This document shows, in pieces, positions 13,068 through 23,861 of a stretch of 64,000 nucleotides of DNA. Both the position numbers and the translations under genes were made by a program. The notes under the pieces were generated by a model. That model did no database searches. It was not told the origin of the DNA and saw only the letters and a program-made list of their open reading frames with translations. Position 1 is the first letter of the stretch. Every line of letters begins with the position of its first letter. Origin of the DNA: Druceiella hillmani (taxonomy: Eukaryota > Arthropoda > Insecta > Lepidoptera > Hepialidae); NCBI GenBank assembly GCA_039881145.1, contig JAYKKI010000052.1:13395001-13459000 (forward strand), read 5' to 3'.

Positions 13068-13158
13068 TAGTTGTGTTCAGATGTGACATTGCTTGTTATA
13101 TGTGGTCATAACAATTATGACCACATACAACAAACAATTCCACATCTGAATTAAACTA
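13068..13158. repeat. Long imperfect hairpin
   Basis: The left arm (TAGTTGTGTTCAGATGTG...TGTGGTCATAA) pairs with the right arm (TTATGACCACATA...CACATCTGAATTAAACTA) over about 44 bp with several mismatches and a loop of about 3 nt. It could be a tiny foldback transposon relic. Confidence 0.75.
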
Positions 13159-13319
13159 CACTTTATCGATAAGACAAAATCGCAATTGTATAACATGTAT
13201 CAAATTATGAGAGGTCCTTAGCCTTTTCCAATTTAGCTAGTGAAAGTCGTCTGATTGTGAAGCAATTCTTATTCGGATCACGTTTCACTGTTTGACTCGA
13301 TTTACTTTTGTCGCGACTC

Positions 13320-13360
13320 AAACGTTGATTTCGCAAGCGATAAGACTTTTATACAACTTC
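13320..13360 (-). promoter_or_regulatory. Candidate core promoter, TATA box plus initiator
   Basis: On the minus strand TATAAAAG (13353-13346) is followed 27 bp later by ATCAACG, close to the arthropod initiator TCAKT spacing. It is preceded by a GC-rich stretch (13360-13420) and followed by about 100 bp of non-AT-skewed sequence (to about 13230) that looks like a 5' untranslated leader. A TATAAAAG promoter of this form is common for inducible or cuticle-type insect genes. No start codon or coding exon was identified downstream, so the gene is unknown. Confidence 0.35.
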
Positions 13361-13730
13361 CGGTCGGGCACTGGCCCCCGTCCATAGGATACCGGCGGAC
13401 TAATTCAGGGGCGCTTCATAGTATTCACAATCGAGTACAGGATAAATTGTTTTCGAAAGTTATTTGACTCACGTCTTCAGATGAAAATGGTAGGTGTATT
13501 CTATAGAATTAGGACTGATGATGTGACAAATATCACGAGATAAAATTATTGAAAAATGCTTTTTAAGATACTTGATATCGCTCCTTGCATGAAAATCTCC
13601 GCTAGCTAAAATGTCGACGGATTGTTTTATAGATTTCTGTTCAAATATTGGTATATTGGTTTATAGATTTCTAAGATTAAGAACAAGTTGTTCTAGCATA
13701 AATAAATAATATGAATGGCAAGGAGAACAA

Positions 13731-14158
13731 ATTAAATTGTGTTATATTAGATATAATAAATAAAATTAAATTGTGTTATATTAGATAAAATTAAATTGTA
13801 TTATATTAGATATAATAAATAAAATTAAATTGTGTTATATTAGATATAATAAATAAAATTAAATTGTGTTATATTAGATATAATAAATAAAATTAAATTG
13901 TGTTATATTAGATATAATGAATAAAATTAAATTGTGTTATATTAGATATAATGAATAAAATTAAATTGTGTTATATTAGATATAATAAATAAAATTAAAT
14001 TGTGTTATATTTAATATAATAAATAAAATTATATTGTGTTATATTAGATAAAATTAAATTGTATTAAATTAGATATAATAAATAAAATTAAATTTTATTA
14101 TATTAGATATAATAAATTAAATTAAATTGTGTTATATTATATATAATAAATAAAATTA
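13731..14158. repeat. 34-bp tandem array, about 13 units
   Basis: The unit is AAATTGTGTTATATTAG plus ATATAATAAATAAAATT. Period 34 was counted directly over successive copies. Two units are shortened to about 23 bp (GATAAAATT junctions near 13784 and 14050). Identity between units is very high, so the array is young or homogenised. Confidence 0.95.
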
Positions 14159-14579
14159 TTTAGAAATATAATTTGGTGAACCAATAATGAATTTTGTGTT
14201 TGTGACAAGTGAAAAATACATCGGATTCTGAAATATTAAATGCATTTTTTTGTATTTTATGATATTGAGTACGTAAGTTTATGAAAGTATGGAAGCGACT
14301 CTAGATAATCGTCACGTTGTGTAGTCTTTCAACTATATCTACAAATCTAAATGTAAACGTTGACGAAAGCTTGGTACAGTCTTATTAATGTAGAACTACG
14401 ATTTTTTTTATTTGATAGTGCACAGTGGCATGAATACAATAGTAAGCTTGCGAGCTTGAAAATCCATTTCGCTTTGAGCTATGTCACCGAAAAGTTTAAA
14501 TCTATATTCCAAAAAAACTAATCGAATTGAAACCGCTCATGTTCGATAGATGGTACCTATTAGTTTTAGTTCCAATTAG
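14159..14579. other. No feature recognised
   Basis: AT-rich spacer between two tandem arrays. Confidence 0.4.
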
Positions 14580-14985
14580 AAAAGTTTTTCAGAGATAAAA
14601 GCAAAAAAATAAATTGTTGCCTTTGCAGCATTTACCTATAACCTCATCCACTGCCACGTTTTTGGTCTCCTCCAAGTTGTATATCAATAAAGCAATAACT
14701 TTGAGGATTTATTAGAAAAGTTTTTCAGAATTAAAAGTAAAAAAATGAATTGTTGCCTTTGCAGTATTTACCTATAACCTCATCCACTGCCACGTTTTTG
14801 GTCTCCTCCAAGTTGTATATCAATAAAGTAATAACTTTGAGGATTTATTAAAAAAGTTTTTCAGAGATAAAAGCAAAAAAATGAATTGTTGCCTTTGCAG
14901 CATTTACCTATAACCTCATCCACTGCCACGTTTTTGGTCTCCTCCAAGTTGTATGTCAATAAAGTAATAATTTTCAGGATTTAAG
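14580..14985. repeat. 136-bp tandem repeat, three units
   Basis: AAAAGTTTTTCAGA starts units at 14580, 14716 and 14852, an exact 136-bp period. Each holds CCTCATCCACTGCCACG and TTTTTGGTCTCCTCCAAG. Units are about 97 percent identical. No reading frame is conserved. Confidence 0.95.
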
Positions 14986-15133
14986 AAATTGTCTTTAACT
15001 CTTTTTATACTTTCATCTGTTTTTTTCCAAGCATTATAAATTTTGACTTTGGAGAACTCATAGATATACGTTATCCTAAATATATTTTATTTTACCAATT
15101 AATTTACAGGAATATACTGAAATATATTATAAA

Positions 15134-15545
15134 CTAGCTGTGCCCGCGTCTTCTTTAGCGTAAAATTGGGAGTAAGAAAAATTATTAGCAATTTTTGATT
15201 GTTTTTTTTTCTTTTTATCTCAGTACTCCATGAGCATAAAGTATACTAAAATCACTAATAAAGGGCGTTGACAGCCAAATCGGTACCACCGGTTCTGATA
15301 TTAGCATACACTACACCAATGAAAAGATTGACGTATTTTCTAATTCTGAACTGAATGAAATAAAGGCCTAAATGTCAGCCTAAGCTAACCTATATTACTG
15401 AAAACAACATCCAAATCGGTTCAACCGTTGCTGAGATTAGCGTCAATAACGAAGGCGCGCACAAACAGACAAACAAACAAAGCGACAACGATTCTGAAAA
15501 TTTTTATTTTAGCCTTAGCGTGTCTTTAGTAAGTAGAACTTAGTT
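15134..15545 (+). mobile_element. RTE-like/SINE-like dispersed retroposon
   Basis: It begins CTAGCTGTGCCCGCGTCTTC and contains CATCCAAATCGGTTCAACCG and CAAACAGACAAACAAACAAA. This head and the A-site phrase are hallmarks of a retroposon type widespread in arthropod genomes and related to RTE-clade LINE 3' ends. No coding region remains. The right boundary is approximate. Confidence 0.65.
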
Positions 15546-15938
15546 TTATTTAGAAACATTCAATGTAGAGACTCAGTATAGACCCCTTGTGTTAGCTACA
15601 CAGCCGAAAATGAGAAAATTGTTTTTTCCAAACTACGAGTAAACGTAAAAAAATTGGTCATATGGATGTAGGAACACGCATAATGTGGTGTCCAATAATT
15701 ATCTATATTTGTTAAAATTATTTATGCTTGTTAATTTTTTACAAAACAAACAAGAAAAACACATAGATGAAAAAATAGAGGTAAATGAGACACGTCGCAC
15801 GTATTTTCAAATTTAATATTTCGCAATCGCAAAAAAATTAAAAACAAAAATGGCAGACAGAAGAAAAAAAATTTATTCCAAAAGTACTATCAAAAGATTC
15901 CACAGAATGTGAGACAAACAATCGTCCCTATTTTACAT

Positions 15939-16035
15939 TCATAGGAACACAAACAATTTTTTGTTTATTACAAAATTATTACGAATGTACTATTCTGTAA
16001 CAAACAAAAAACTGTTTGTGTTTCTAGGACTATGA
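15939..16035. repeat. 97-bp foldback sequence
   Basis: Left arm CATAGGAACACAAACA..TTTTTTGTTT pairs with right arm AAACAAAAAACTGTTTGTGTTTC..CTATG over about 33 bp, with a loop of about 24 nt. It is a probable MITE or hairpin relic. Confidence 0.75.
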
Positions 16036-16689
16036 AGCATCTATTTTCTATATTTCATGAACATAGGTCTAAAATATAAAAACTGTAAGACTGTGGCAGA
16101 CGGATGGACGGAAAGAAATATAGATGCGCATGATCGAATTTTTAAGGTTTTGTTTTTCACTACGGAAGTCTGAAAATGAATTTCTTATATTTGCATTTAA
16201 CAAGTATCATATCATTTAAACTTCCTGATTAAGAAACATAAATTGTACCAGAATTGTAATCTGTGACGTAAAATAGACAATTAAGTATACTTACAAATTT
16301 GGAAATAAATATTATGTGACTTACAGAGGAGACTATATTTCTTTTACTTTTAAATTATCGATACATATACAATGTGAATTTGATGGTAAACATTAAATGT
16401 ACACTCATATACTAGATGGTGCTCCTCAGCTGTACACCAAAAATTATTTAACAAAATACAGTAGTTTAGTCACATAATAGTTTTAATTGGTTTTTAATCT
16501 CAAACACGATGTATTTTCACCAAGAATTCGCTATGCAAATATATGTTGCCACATTGACACCTTAAATAAAGTTATTTTACTTCTTAATTACTGGGAAATA
16601 GTAATTATGCTTGTGTCATAAAAGTTGCGATACGATACGAATCCTCCGTGAAAGCGAAAATCGTGTTTCAATTTAATTATTCGAACATA

Positions 16690-16928
16690 CACAATTAAAT
16701 GAAACTACGTGCTGTAGTATTATTTCTACTTTCTTTAATTTCTTTACCACGACCTAGGTTTCGTTGTATTATAACATCTTCAGGTGGGATATTAGCAAAG
16801 ATGATGTAATACAACGAAACCTAGGTCGTGGTAAAGAAATTAAATAAAGTAGAAATACTACTACATCACGTAGTTTCATTTAACTGTGAATAATGAATTT
16901 CTACAAAATTAACGCCAAATATATTCAA
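16690..16928 (+). mobile_element. Foldback element copy A (Penelope pLTR-like)
   Basis: The element is a near-complete palindrome. The left arm, running rightward from AATTAAATGAAACTACGTG, is the reverse complement of the right arm ending CACGTAGTTTCATTTAA, with a short centre near 16788-16800. The right arm continues into a tail (TGTGAATAATGAATTTC ... AACGCCAAATATATTC) that the left lacks. It is flanked by the perfect 12-bp direct repeat TATTCGAACATA at 16678-16689 and 16929-16940. The left arm holds a hammerhead-like core on the minus strand (16787-16747). Related copies are at 19461, 25352 and 32820. Inverted terminal-module architecture, variable 11-12 bp target duplications and the ribozyme-like core fit Penelope-like elements, though no reverse transcriptase is present. 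Confidence 0.75.
16747..16787 (-). ncRNA. Hammerhead ribozyme-like motif
   Basis: Minus strand, in order: CCAC (stem I), CUGAAGA (core box), one extra U, stem II GUUAU/ACAAC with one mismatch and an AAU loop, GAAA, minimal stem III ACC/GGU around UA, cleavage triplet GUC, and GUGG pairing with CCAC. All invariant core residues (C3 U4 G5 A6, G8 A9, G12 A13 A14, U16.1, C17) are present. The extra residue after A9 departs from the strict consensus. Very short stem III makes single-copy cleavage inefficient; such minimal hammerheads usually act as dimers. Activity is inferred, not shown. Confidence 0.5.
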
Positions 16929-16940
16929 TATTCGAACATA

Positions 16941-18379
16941 GTTTGAAATGTGAATGTGTAATTTTGACTATTTTTATTTGATTAAATCAAAGATAAAGAT
17001 AGATCGCGGCCGCGCACTGAACAATAGTTAGTATATAAAATTACACATTTTGTTTATATTAAAACACTATTTAATTTGTTTGAACAATTTTGTTTAATTC
17101 TTGGTGTAATTGTTTATTTCACTTTTTTAAAATATTTATGACAATTAGTACTGACTGGGTTTTTATTTAATGTCGAATGGAAATCCGACTCAATAATCTA
17201 AAATTTATTGGTGCGGAAAACATTTTTATTATCTGTACTTGAAAGGTTTCAAATCATAATTTTAAATATAATCCTTTCCAATATAATAATTAAAATCAAT
17301 AGTCTAGATGAGAAGAACAAAAAATATTGTGCATAGAAATTCAATACACAAAATATCGTAGTAATATATTTAATATTTTTCTATACGAATATATATAAAA
17401 TTAAGTATGTACAAACTAAATGAAATAAATACGTAGAATATAAAATAATGACGTAAATTAAAAATAAGCAGTATTTATATAATGTGATTTTAATTATCTG
17501 AAATCAACATAAGGTAGTATTTTTGCAAATAATAAGAGTACCGAAAAACGTTTTGCTAACAATTTACCAGGAACTTTGGATATATATGATTCGAACTTTG
17601 AACATTAAGGATTTTGAGAGATCGGTGTATAAAAATCCAAGGGGTTATGGTATCAAGGAAAGTTTATCAGACCCTTTGGAATTTTTTTAAAATCATTCAT
17701 GTATACTAAGTGTCAAGCCATTTGGTTGTCTTGGTTGGTCTTCTAATGTATACACATTTGAAGAATATACAGTTTATATGGTATCATATCGTAATTAACA
17801 TTATAAATGGTAAAGTGTTTCTTTTTAATTTCTTTATTCATTTAAATTTTAATGGACCACTTATTCAGTAGTCGTCCAATAAATTTGACATAATTATAAC
17901 TTATAACATGGAGATAAACATACAATACCGTTTGCCTCAGGAAATGCTAATTTCATGAGAGTGGAACCATGAGCAGCAGGTAGTAAAATGTAAATGTAAT
18001 TTGTTCAGAATACTATCGAATAAGCTATTATCCAATTACTACCTAGCCCATAGGTTGCTGATATATGTATAAATTTATTATAATGATTAATGTTAAATGA
18101 TGTCTTTTTGTAGATTTTGGAGGACACTATCTACATACCTATCTTACTACATCTTATCTATCTTACTACATCTTATCTTACTTACTTATCCAGATACCTA
18201 TAAGATAGATAAATAAGTGACCATCTTTTCACTTTTACCTGGCTACATTAAACTAACCCGACACGTCCCAAAAAGACCCAACCCATTGGCACACTCACGT
18301 CTCTATGCTGAAGTCAAAGACTAATGGGTTTAATAATATAAAGATCATTTACGAAATTATTCACGGCGCAGTGGTTCAC
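16941..18379. other. AT-rich stretch without recognisable genes
   Basis: No gene or repeat family recognised. A short interspersed CTTACTACATCTTATC simple repeat lies at about 18140-18190. Confidence 0.45.
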
Positions 18380-18620
18380 ATTATCGTATCGAGTGTCTCG
18401 GGCTCGATGCTCAGTGGGCCGAGAGCGCTCTCCCAATGGTATCGGGTGACCGCCCGGTATTATACTGCGGCGGCGCTTGCGACAACCGAACTGGCGTATA
18501 CAGTATGTCCTTTTCGTAAGAAAGAAATGTACCCTTATAATTTTGTCATGTCTCTCCGTCTATCCGACCGTAAATATAGATGGGCAGATATCTCTCACAG
18601 GATTATAACTCTTTCAATTT
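18380..18620 (+). other. GC-rich pocket, unassigned ORF
   Basis: GC rises sharply over about 100 bp around 18390-18500, including the 12-bp palindrome GAGAGCGCTCTC. A 105-codon ORF (18305-18622) spans it but has no domain I recognise. The right part (CCTTTTCGTAAGAAAGAAA...GTACCCTTATAATTTTGTC..GTCTCTCCGTC) looks like the start of the dispersed GGTTCCGTA-type repeat. I regard it as repeat-derived. Confidence 0.3.
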
Positions 18621-19036
18621 AAGTAAGATTGTAAGGACATTCTACAGATCACGTAGATCGAATAAAACAATGTACAAAAGCAAAAAATTCTGAATTTAGT
18701 TTTTTTTGTGATTCTATATTTATACTAAACTTGAGTAAAGTGTCATAAAAAATTTCTAGTTCTTTTAAAATGCAGTCGACAATGTTAATCGAATTTTTGT
18801 ATTACTCTGTTTCCTTAGCGAAATATGAATTTTGGAATTGTCAAATATTACCCCCGCCTAAAAATCACGATGGCGGTAATTAGTAAAAAATGCAAATAAA
18901 AACACGTTGATCAACTTAAGCCAATCAATTAAAGAAATATGGGCTATCAAGTTATTTTTCTTAGGTCTAAGAAATATATTCTAGTTATATATTCTGGGTG
19001 CCAATGCAAATGTGGCAATACCTGACTAAGAATAAG

Positions 19037-19240
19037 ACGTAGCCATTCAAATTGGGGGGAGAAAGTGAAGATGATTTGGACACATTCTTAAGTGTCAGGA
19101 TGCGATACGGCAACAAGCTCTGTCTGAAACCCTCAAGAGATGAAAAAAAGAGGCAGCCAGTAGCCATAGTGGAGAAGGATCGTAGATACAAAGGGCAAGA
19201 GAGTGAGAAAATCATTTATGGAGCCAAAGGTCCTTGCTAG
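19037..19240 (+). CDS. Unassigned short open frame, possible exon or element fragment
   Basis: This is a stretch of balanced base composition in AT-rich DNA, open in one frame from about 19043 to the TAG at 19238. It encodes a highly charged peptide including EDDLDTFLSVRMRYGN and EKDRRYKGQESEKIIYG. It has no in-frame ATG before codon Met of VRMRYGN. The antisense frame is also open, which weakens the case. Just downstream is the 7-bp hairpin CTCTAAG/CTTAGAG (about 19274-19293). I do not recognise the product. It might be a host exon, a transposon fragment or a processed pseudogene. Confidence 0.25.
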
Positions 19241-19460
19241 CAGCAGGGTCTACTGGTGTAGATTCGTCGAGGCTCTAAGTTCTATCTTAGAGCGATAGGA
19301 TTTAAGTTAAATAAGTCAACATATTTAATAAAATAAAATTATTAAGCACCTTTAGATAGTTGTCATGGGGTAGTAAGATCCAAAAATTATTATAATTGTT
19401 TTTATTGGAAACTATTTCCTTTTTCAAACTGTCAGTTAATATACCATCACTTCACATTGA

Positions 19461-19655
19461 TTGAATATATTTGGCGTTAATTTTGTAGAATTTCATTATT
19501 GATAATTAAATGAAACTACGTGATGTAGTATTATTTCTACTTTCTTTAAGTTCTTTACCACGACCTAGGTTTCGTTGTAATACGACATCTTCAGGTGGGC
19601 TATTAGCAGAGATACATATTATTTATTAAGATCGCGTAGTTTCATTTAATTATCA
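19461..19655 (-). mobile_element. Foldback element copy C (Penelope pLTR-like)
   Basis: Same family as 16690-16928 in the opposite orientation: the tail (AATATATTTGGCGTTAATTT) is at the left and a shortened second arm (AAGATCGCGTAGTTTC) at the right. It is flanked by the 12-bp direct repeat ACTTCACATTGA at 19449-19460 and 19656-19667. The complete arm carries the hammerhead-like core on the minus strand. Confidence 0.75.
19558..19598 (-). ncRNA. Hammerhead ribozyme-like motif
   Basis: Same layout as the motif at 16747-16787: CCAC, CUGAAGA, extra U, stem II GUCGU/ACAAC with one mismatch, GAAA, ACC/GGU, GUC and GUGG. Stem I is perfect. The change in stem II relative to the other copies falls in one pair. 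Confidence 0.5.
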
Positions 19656-19952
19656 ACTTCACATTGACTTAGTTCTTAGACAAATCTCTGGATGCCTTTT
19701 TAAAATATAATGAAGTGTGTTGAAATACTTATTTTTCGTGCAATGTTAATTTTAAGAGCGACTTTTAACAAAACGAAACGGTAAATAATTTTTTTTTTCA
19801 AAATATTAATATAAAATCATTTTACATTGACTTAATTTTTTATACAATAATGTATAAAAAATTCGTCAAATTTCGTCGACCATGCGTTTTACACGACAAC
19901 TACTTTAACAGTTTAAACATTTATTTGTGTTGATAGGTATGAAATAAAGGTA

Positions 19953-20310
19953 TATTATTTTGAAAGATTTTTTGACAACTTTTCAGTTTGTGTTATGTCT
20001 TGCAAATCAGTTTTCTTCAAATTAACTTTATCAACATTATCAACAATTTGAAATTAACTATGCGATCATAAAATGACATTCAAATACGCCCTGTTTTCTT
20101 AATTTTAATTCCATTATTTATTTTTTAACATTTAATTTTTATTCTTACTCTTAATTTTAATTGCACCCTTCTGTATTAAACCCGTTTCGCAAAGTAACAT
20201 TTCAGTTTTATACTCCTGTATTAATTTAAGTTAAATATGTAGCCAACCATACTTAATAAATGCTACTTCTATCATTTTTAGGGTTCCGTACATCAAAAGG
20301 AAAATATATA
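19953..20310 (+). repeat. Dispersed repeat, copy 1 (GGTTCCGTACATCAAAAGG family)
   Basis: The segment from TTTTTTGACAACTTTTCAG to AGGGTTCCGTACATCAAAA is repeated at 23062-23420 with the same order of blocks. The GGTTCCGTAC.TCAAAAGGAAA phrase marks a repeat type common in insect genomes. No coding capacity is seen. Confidence 0.75.
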
Positions 20311-23061
20311 TATATATCAAATCCTCGTAGTGTGTTCTACTCACTATATAGTATGAGTGAGAGTTATCCTTACTTAATAAGTTTGTTAAACAAATAGTAC
20401 TGGGGCTAGCGGTATGTGAGCTCGTTAAATTAAAACATACTTTATATTTTACACACTATAATATACTTACTCGTAAAATTAGCTAGAATATACATTACAA
20501 TATGATATATTTACGCGTAAAATTACCATTACGAATTAGGGTTTAGTTCTATTGTTTCTTGTTTACTACAACCTTGTAACTTTTAACCTGGAAACGTGAA
20601 CGTGGAGTGATGATTATGAAACTTTCATGCTTTATTCAGTGCATTTAGACTTTTATTTTATTTGTTAAATAGAGCTTTGGAAAAAACGTGTGAAAGCTTA
20701 GTAAAAATATGAAAAACCCCAAGTTTTGAATTTCAATAAGTATAAATATTTATTTTGATAGGGAAGTAAATAATAATTTAAAATTAATTTATAAATATCT
20801 AGAAGTAAGTACGTATCTCTTGAGGAGTGAACCGATCTTGTGTTTCGTATAATATTTTTTTATTTCATCGTTAATACTAATTGACATGCATTCTAATAGA
20901 ATATTACGTAGGTATATACGAATCATGCTGAATAATAAGTAATGTTTCTTTTTATTTAGCAATTTAACTAAGATATAATTTATCAAGGTGTTACATAAAA
21001 TGATTTGTAATCAATATATCGTGATAAAAAAAGAAAATTTATAGCTTTTTTATATTCTTAAATAGTGGGCAGAACAGTACAATTTTTTATCTCATCCTCC
21101 ATTCAATGTATTACATAATATGCTCTAAATTATTTTTTTTAATTTCATTCTAAAAATATTAATAACCAATGTAGAGTTTTGCTTAATTCTAACGACGCGG
21201 ACCCATAAAAAGTGGATATTTAAAAAAATCATCTTTAGTCAATTGTAACGGTGATATAATATATATTTGATCAATAATTAATGTAGACATTAATAAATAT
21301 ACACGCTCAACCCTTAGGAATCATTAAATTCTCATAAGTGAGTTATGAATGTTATGTAGCATTAATTTGACATCGGTAACGTCAGACGATGCACACGATT
21401 CCTCTCACCTAGTTTACCCAAAATAAGAAAATAAACTTTAATTGTAATTAATTTGTCTGTCAAAGTCGCTCTATCATTATTAAAAATTAAAAAGACTCGA
21501 AAATTAATTACAAATGTTATTTATCTAAATATGTATTTAAAATTGTAAGTAGAAAAATAAGTTAAAGTTAGAAATATTCTACGTACACAGTTTTTCAGAA
21601 GAGTGTTTTGAAGAAAAAATATTACCATTAGTAACGTATATTTTACCTCATACTTGAAATATAATAAACTATCTGTGTAGTAATGCAAGTGAACTATATT
21701 TCTTTTTAATTACAATTATATCTTTATTTCCATACATTTTTAAAACAAATTTAAGCAAGTAAGAGGAAAGGTGATATTACAAAAAAGATATTTAAAAAAT
21801 ATCCATAGACTAAGAGCATGACCATATCATACCATCTAAAATAACAGTATTTTTGCGCTAAAGTAGTTTATGTTAGTTAAGTAATATTTTTCTAATATCG
21901 ACTACTTTACCATTTTTCCGTATATAGGTTTAACTTTACGTATTGTATATATTCTATTTAAATAACAAATAGTATATAATTAAATTTTATGAAATTAAAA
22001 TATCGCTACTAAAACTTGCATTTAACACACAAATATAAAGAATAAAATGAACCCTGTCCTAATTTGAATCATAACAGCCTGTATATATTTCAGGCTGCTT
22101 GCTTTTTGGTATAAAAAAAGTAAAATCTTATTCAAAAAGGTCACATCCGGAAAGGTAATAATATATGTGGGTAGCCTTTATTCGTTGTGGGCCATCACAA
22201 TTGATACGCGGGCTTGTAAATTATGTGGGCAGGTTTTGTTCCATGTGAAGGGGGATTAGATTTAAATACGAGACCACCAATAAGAAAAATACTTACTGCA
22301 CAATCGCCAACAACAGTATAAACCACACTGAAATTATTTCACAACTACTTAAGCCTATTATTTTGTTTTTCTACTAGTTCTAAATTTTTAATTTTGTAAA
22401 TCTTGCATTTATTCGGTCTCCAAATTTTTATTTCAGATTGACCTAAATTCTATCTACAGTTCTGTCTCTTTCATATACAGAACTTAATAAAGGTCTTTAT
22501 TTCGAAATACAGAAATTAATTTCATGAACATTTATTTTATCGTTTAAGCCATTTATTTCTTATATAATAAACATGATTCCGACATCAATAATGCTTTGGC
22601 TACGGATGCATTTAAAAAATGATCGATTAAAACTATCTTCTCCAAGAATTTATTTTCATTTTTCCTATTATAATTTTTTCCTAACTTCATTTTCTTTACT
22701 TTTTAAAGGAGTATTTTTTGCCAATTGCTCAATTTTTGTACACTTAATGCAGAATCTCCTGAGCATTGTTAACTGATAAAATAACGGTGCTTTGATCGAC
22801 CGCAAGGTATGTTCTATGAATATAAGCGAAGTATGGTTAGCTTTGTGAAAGTTAAATGGTACAGCTCAATTTGTATAACAGCTGGATTTTACTATTCATT
22901 CCTTACACTACTTATTATAAAGATACCTAAAGTAATAAAACCACGATTATAATTGTTATACAAATGTACAAACCATTGTATGACAAGCATTTGCTTCTCA
23001 TTAATCCCACAAGTGTCTTTTTGCCATTTTCCTTCGTATCTCTTAATGATGAAGTCAAGGC
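20311..23061. other. AT-rich stretch without recognisable genes
   Basis: No gene, RNA or tandem array recognised. A 7-bp hairpin CAGCCTG/CAGGCTG lies at about 22077-22099. The small ORFs have no motif. Confidence 0.45.
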
Positions 23062-23420
23062 GTATTATTCTGAAAAAAATTTTTGACAACTTTTCAGTTT
23101 GTGTTATGTCTTTCAAATCAGTTTTCTTCAAATTAACTTTACCGACATATTAAACAATTCGAAATTAAATTTGTAATCGTAAAATGATATTCAAATTATA
23201 TTATTACGCCCTGTTTTTTTAATACTATTCCTTTTTAATATTTAATTTGAATTCTTAATCCTAATTTTAATTGCTCCCTTCTCTATTAAACCCATTTCGA
23301 AAAGTATATTAGTAACATTTGTGTTTTATACTCCTGTATTACCTTAAATTAAATATGTAGCCAACCATACTTAATGGATGCTATTTCTGTCATTTTTAGG
23401 GTTCCATACATCAAAAGGAA
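23062..23420 (+). repeat. Dispersed repeat, copy 2
   Basis: Second copy of the 19953-20310 repeat, with the same TTTTGACAACTTTTCAGTTTG start and a GGGTTCCATACATCAAAAGG end. It runs directly into the tandem duplication at 23400-23861. Confidence 0.75.
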
Positions 23421-23861
23421 AGGGAACCTTTCTAAGATCATTATCTCGTGTACGTTTATTCGTCTGTCAGCCGTGGTTTAAAACTATTAAGCATATAAAG
23501 TTATATTGCCATAATTATAAAGCATATAAATTATATATCGCCATAAGTATATCGCCATAATATAAGCATATATCGCAAGAGCTAACACTCAAGAATTTCC
23601 ATACGGATAATTTAGGTAGGGAGGTTTTAGGTTTCCGTACCTCAAAAGGAAAAACGAAACCTTTATTAGATCATTATCGCGTGTCTGTCTATACGTCTGT
23701 CAGCCGTAGTTTAAAATTATAAAGCATATAAAACATATATCGCCATAATTATAAAGCATATATCTCTATAATTATAAAGCATATATCGCTATAATTATAA
23801 AGAATATATCGCAAGAGCTAACACTCAAGAATTTCCACACAGAAAATTTAGCTGGGGAGGA
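23400..23861 (+). repeat. Tandem duplication of about 230 bp
   Basis: Two units start GTTCCATACATCAAAAGGAA (23400) and GTTTCCGTACCTCAAAAGG (23629). Each continues with GATCATTATC.CGTGT, ...CGTCTGTCAGCCGT, several ATTATAAAGCATATA sub-repeats, and ends GCAAGAGCTAACACTC. It is a local duplication of the dispersed repeat. Confidence 0.8.

Noticed and set aside
18395..18480. Possible 5S rRNA-like or tRNA-derived sequence (ATCGGGTGACCGCCCGG)
   Set aside because: Only a short resemblance to the 5S TGGGTGACCGCC segment; the A-box/C-box order and the remaining 5S sequence do not fit.
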